Shown piece after piece: positions 8,703 through 10,000 of a stretch of 10,000 bases of DNA. Made by a program: the position numbers and the translations under genes. The stretch lies in the NCBI RefSeq assembly GCF_000265405.1, contig NC_018010.1, positions 1,927,501 to 1,937,500 on the forward strand, read 5' to 3'. How positions within the stretch are numbered: the stretch's first letter is position 1; each line of letters starts with the position of its first letter. Source of the stretch: Belliella baltica DSM 15883 (GTDB lineage Bacteria > Bacteroidota > Bacteroidia > Cytophagales > Cyclobacteriaceae). The notes beneath the pieces are model-generated. The model was not told the DNA's origin and searched no databases. It was given only the letters and a program-made list of their open reading frames with translations.

Positions 8703-9652
8703 GTTATTTAAAGATCAATGCCGTTCAAAAAGAATATGGGGAAGAAAAACCAGTTCTTATAAATTTTTCTTTGGATATAGATCGCGGTCAAGTTATTTCT
8801 TTGGTTGGGGAAAGTGGGTCTGGAAAAAGTACACTTTTAAGAATTATCGCTGGATTGGAGACCAAGAGCTCTGGCGAAGTCTATTTGGAAGATGAAAAAA
8901 TTTTAAGCCCGAAGGAAAAACTTGTTCCAGGTTATGATGAAATACAATTGGTGTTCCAAGAGTATCATCTATTTCCAAATTCTACAGTAGAAGAAAACAT
9001 AGGACGACCATTGATTCAATATGATAAAAAGTATAAAAAGCGTAGAATCGATGAGCTTTTGAAACTACTAGATTTAGAAAATTTTAGAAATAAATTGCCA
9101 CGGCAATTATCTGGTGGGCAGCAACAAAAGGTTGCAATAGGTAGAGCTTTAAGTCTGGAGCCTCAAGTGATCTTACTTGATGAACCTTTTTCAAGTTTAG
9201 ACACGATTCAGCGAAGAGAATTGATAAATGAGTTAAAGGAAATATTTAAAAAATTGAAAGTGACTGTTGTTTTTGTTACGCATGATTTGGATGATGCACT
9301 TCAGATGACAGATTCCTTGGTTATTATGCATAAAGGCAAACTTATCCAGCAAGGTTCTCCTGAAGAGATATTTGAAAATCCTAAAAACATCTATGCAGCA
9401 AAGCTTTTCAGTCATTTAAACTTGATACCAGAAAAGTCAAAAACATACATTCGACCTTCTGATGTTCTGATATTTAAAAGTACTGGTATGTCTGCCAAAG
9501 TATTAGAAAAGCAATACCTGGTTCACTACAACCAACTTACAGTTTCTTTATCAGACAAATCAGTTTGGAAAGTGGAAGATAAAAAACGTGAGTTTGATGT
9601 TGGTGATCGTGTAAAACTGAAATGGGACGAGCAAAAAGAATTATCTTTTTGA
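8699..9652 (+). CDS. ABC transporter ATP-binding protein (PotA/FbpC-like), orphan
   Basis: A 317-residue ABC ATPase that would energise a membrane transporter. All nucleotide-binding elements are intact: Walker A GESGSGKST (37-45), Q-loop Q87 (LVFQEYHLFP), signature LSGGQQQKVAIGRAL (137-151), Walker B VILLDEP (157-163) with E162, D-loop SSLD (165-168) and H-loop H195 (VTHD). The ATPase domain ends near 245. The last ~70 residues, starting around YIRPSDV and ending in a VGDRVKLKW strand, look like a single TOBE-type regulatory/substrate domain as in PotA, FbpC or ModC importers. No permease or binding-protein gene is in view; the partner must be encoded elsewhere, so the substrate is unknown. 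It is translationally coupled to the MmcQ-like gene by a 4-bp overlap. Its stop is only 4 bp from the stop of the opposing DEAD-box gene. Confidence 0.93.
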   Translation: MSYLKINAVQKEYGEEKPVLINFSLDIDRGQVISLVGESGSGKSTLLRIIAGLETKSSGEVYLEDEKILSPKEKLVPGYDEIQLVFQEYHLFPNSTVEENIGRPLIQYDKKYKKRRIDELLKLLDLENFRNKLPRQLSGGQQQKVAIGRALSLEPQVILLDEPFSSLDTIQRRELINELKEIFKKLKVTVVFVTHDLDDALQMTDSLVIMHKGKLIQQGSPEEIFENPKNIYAAKLFSHLNLIPEKSKTYIRPSDVLIFKSTGMSAKVLEKQYLVHYNQLTVSLSDKSVWKVEDKKREFDVGDRVKLKWDEQKELSF

Positions 9653-9656
9653 GAAG

Positions 9657-10000
9657 TTAAAGAATGTTTTCCGCATCAATTAATTCAACCCATCTTTTCA
9701 TTTTTTTCTGAATTACTTTAAAGTGATGCCTATCCTCTTCGGTAATTAGTGAAATGGCTTTACCTTCGGATCCAGCTCTTCCAGTCCTGCCAATTCTATG
9801 AATATAGTCTTTTGGAGACCTCGGAAGTTCGTAATTTACCACATAAGGTAAAAATTTAATGTCAATCCCTCGAGCGGCTAAGTCAGTTGCTACCAATACT
9901 CTTAAGGTGCCATTTTTAAATTGTTTCAAGGCCTCGGTTCTTCCTCCTTGACTTTTATCTCCATGAAAAGCCATGGCTTGAATTCCATTTTTTATCAATT
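9657..10000 (-). CDS. DEAD-box RNA helicase, RhlE-like, C-terminal part (runs off right edge)
   Basis: The last ~114 residues of a DEAD-box ATP-dependent RNA helicase, which remodels RNA structure in ribosome assembly or mRNA decay. The visible part is the second RecA-like domain: AFHGDKSQGGRTEALKQFKNG, motif V VLVATDLAARGIDI and motif VI HRIGRTGRAG, with the arginine-finger residues present. The string HGDKSQ and the NYELPRSPKDYIHRIGRTGRAG stretch most resemble RhlE. The reading frame stays open to the window edge, so the helicase core with the DEAD motif lies outside. There is no basic RNA-binding tail after the core, which ends soon after ITEEDRHHF. It converges with the ABC gene, with 4 bp between stops and no strong terminator hairpin between them. 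Confidence 0.93.
   Translation of the reverse strand, partial: LIKNGIQAMAFHGDKSQGGRTEALKQFKNGTLRVLVATDLAARGIDIKFLPYVVNYELPRSPKDYIHRIGRTGRAGSEGKAISLITEEDRHHFKVIQKKMKRWVELIDAENIL

Overview
The window looks like a chromosomal housekeeping segment from a member of the Bacteroidota, most likely a Cytophagales/Cyclobacteriaceae-type organism. The reasons are AT-rich protein genes, the enlarged ~660-residue form of IspG, a Pif1-like helicase with a C-terminal helix-turn-helix, a -7 element of the Bacteroidota type (TAnnTTTG) and 23S/5S rRNA sequences of that style. The genus is inferred, not proven.

Left third (1-2791): the 3' part of an rRNA operon on the + strand. The window opens inside the 23S gene (about 430 nt of its 5' end lie outside) and runs to about 2450. 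A 23S-5S spacer of about 190 nt follows. It contains no tRNA but holds an ordered array of 7-bp units. Then come the 5S gene (about 2644-2752) and a perfect-stem Rho-independent terminator (2760-2791). A second, shorter array of the same 7-bp units lies just after the terminator, in an AT-rich gap of about 220 bp.

Middle (3010-5280): one long minus-strand gene, convergent with the rRNA operon. It encodes a Pif1-family superfamily 1 DNA helicase with a C-terminal HTH_40-like domain. A 128-bp divergent intergenic region (5281-5408) carries a good Bacteroidota-type promoter for the rightward genes.

Right half (5409-9652): a tightly packed rightward gene run, probably an operon. It encodes a classical short-chain dehydrogenase/reductase, IspG (isoprenoid MEP pathway), a 63-residue single-span membrane protein, an MmcQ/YjbR-family protein, and a PotA/FbpC-type ABC ATPase with no permease gene in view. 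Intergenic gaps are 4, 36 and 20 bp, and the last two genes overlap by 4 bp (ATGA). The 3' end of an RhlE-like DEAD-box RNA helicase gene converges on the operon from the right edge, with only 4 bp between the two stop codons.

The only clear functional theme is basic metabolism and nucleic-acid maintenance. I find no phage, transposon, CRISPR, toxin-antitoxin or defence cassette, and no convincing undescribed protein system. The most unusual signal is the 7-bp-periodic repeat that flanks the 5S gene and switches orientation partway through its first copy.
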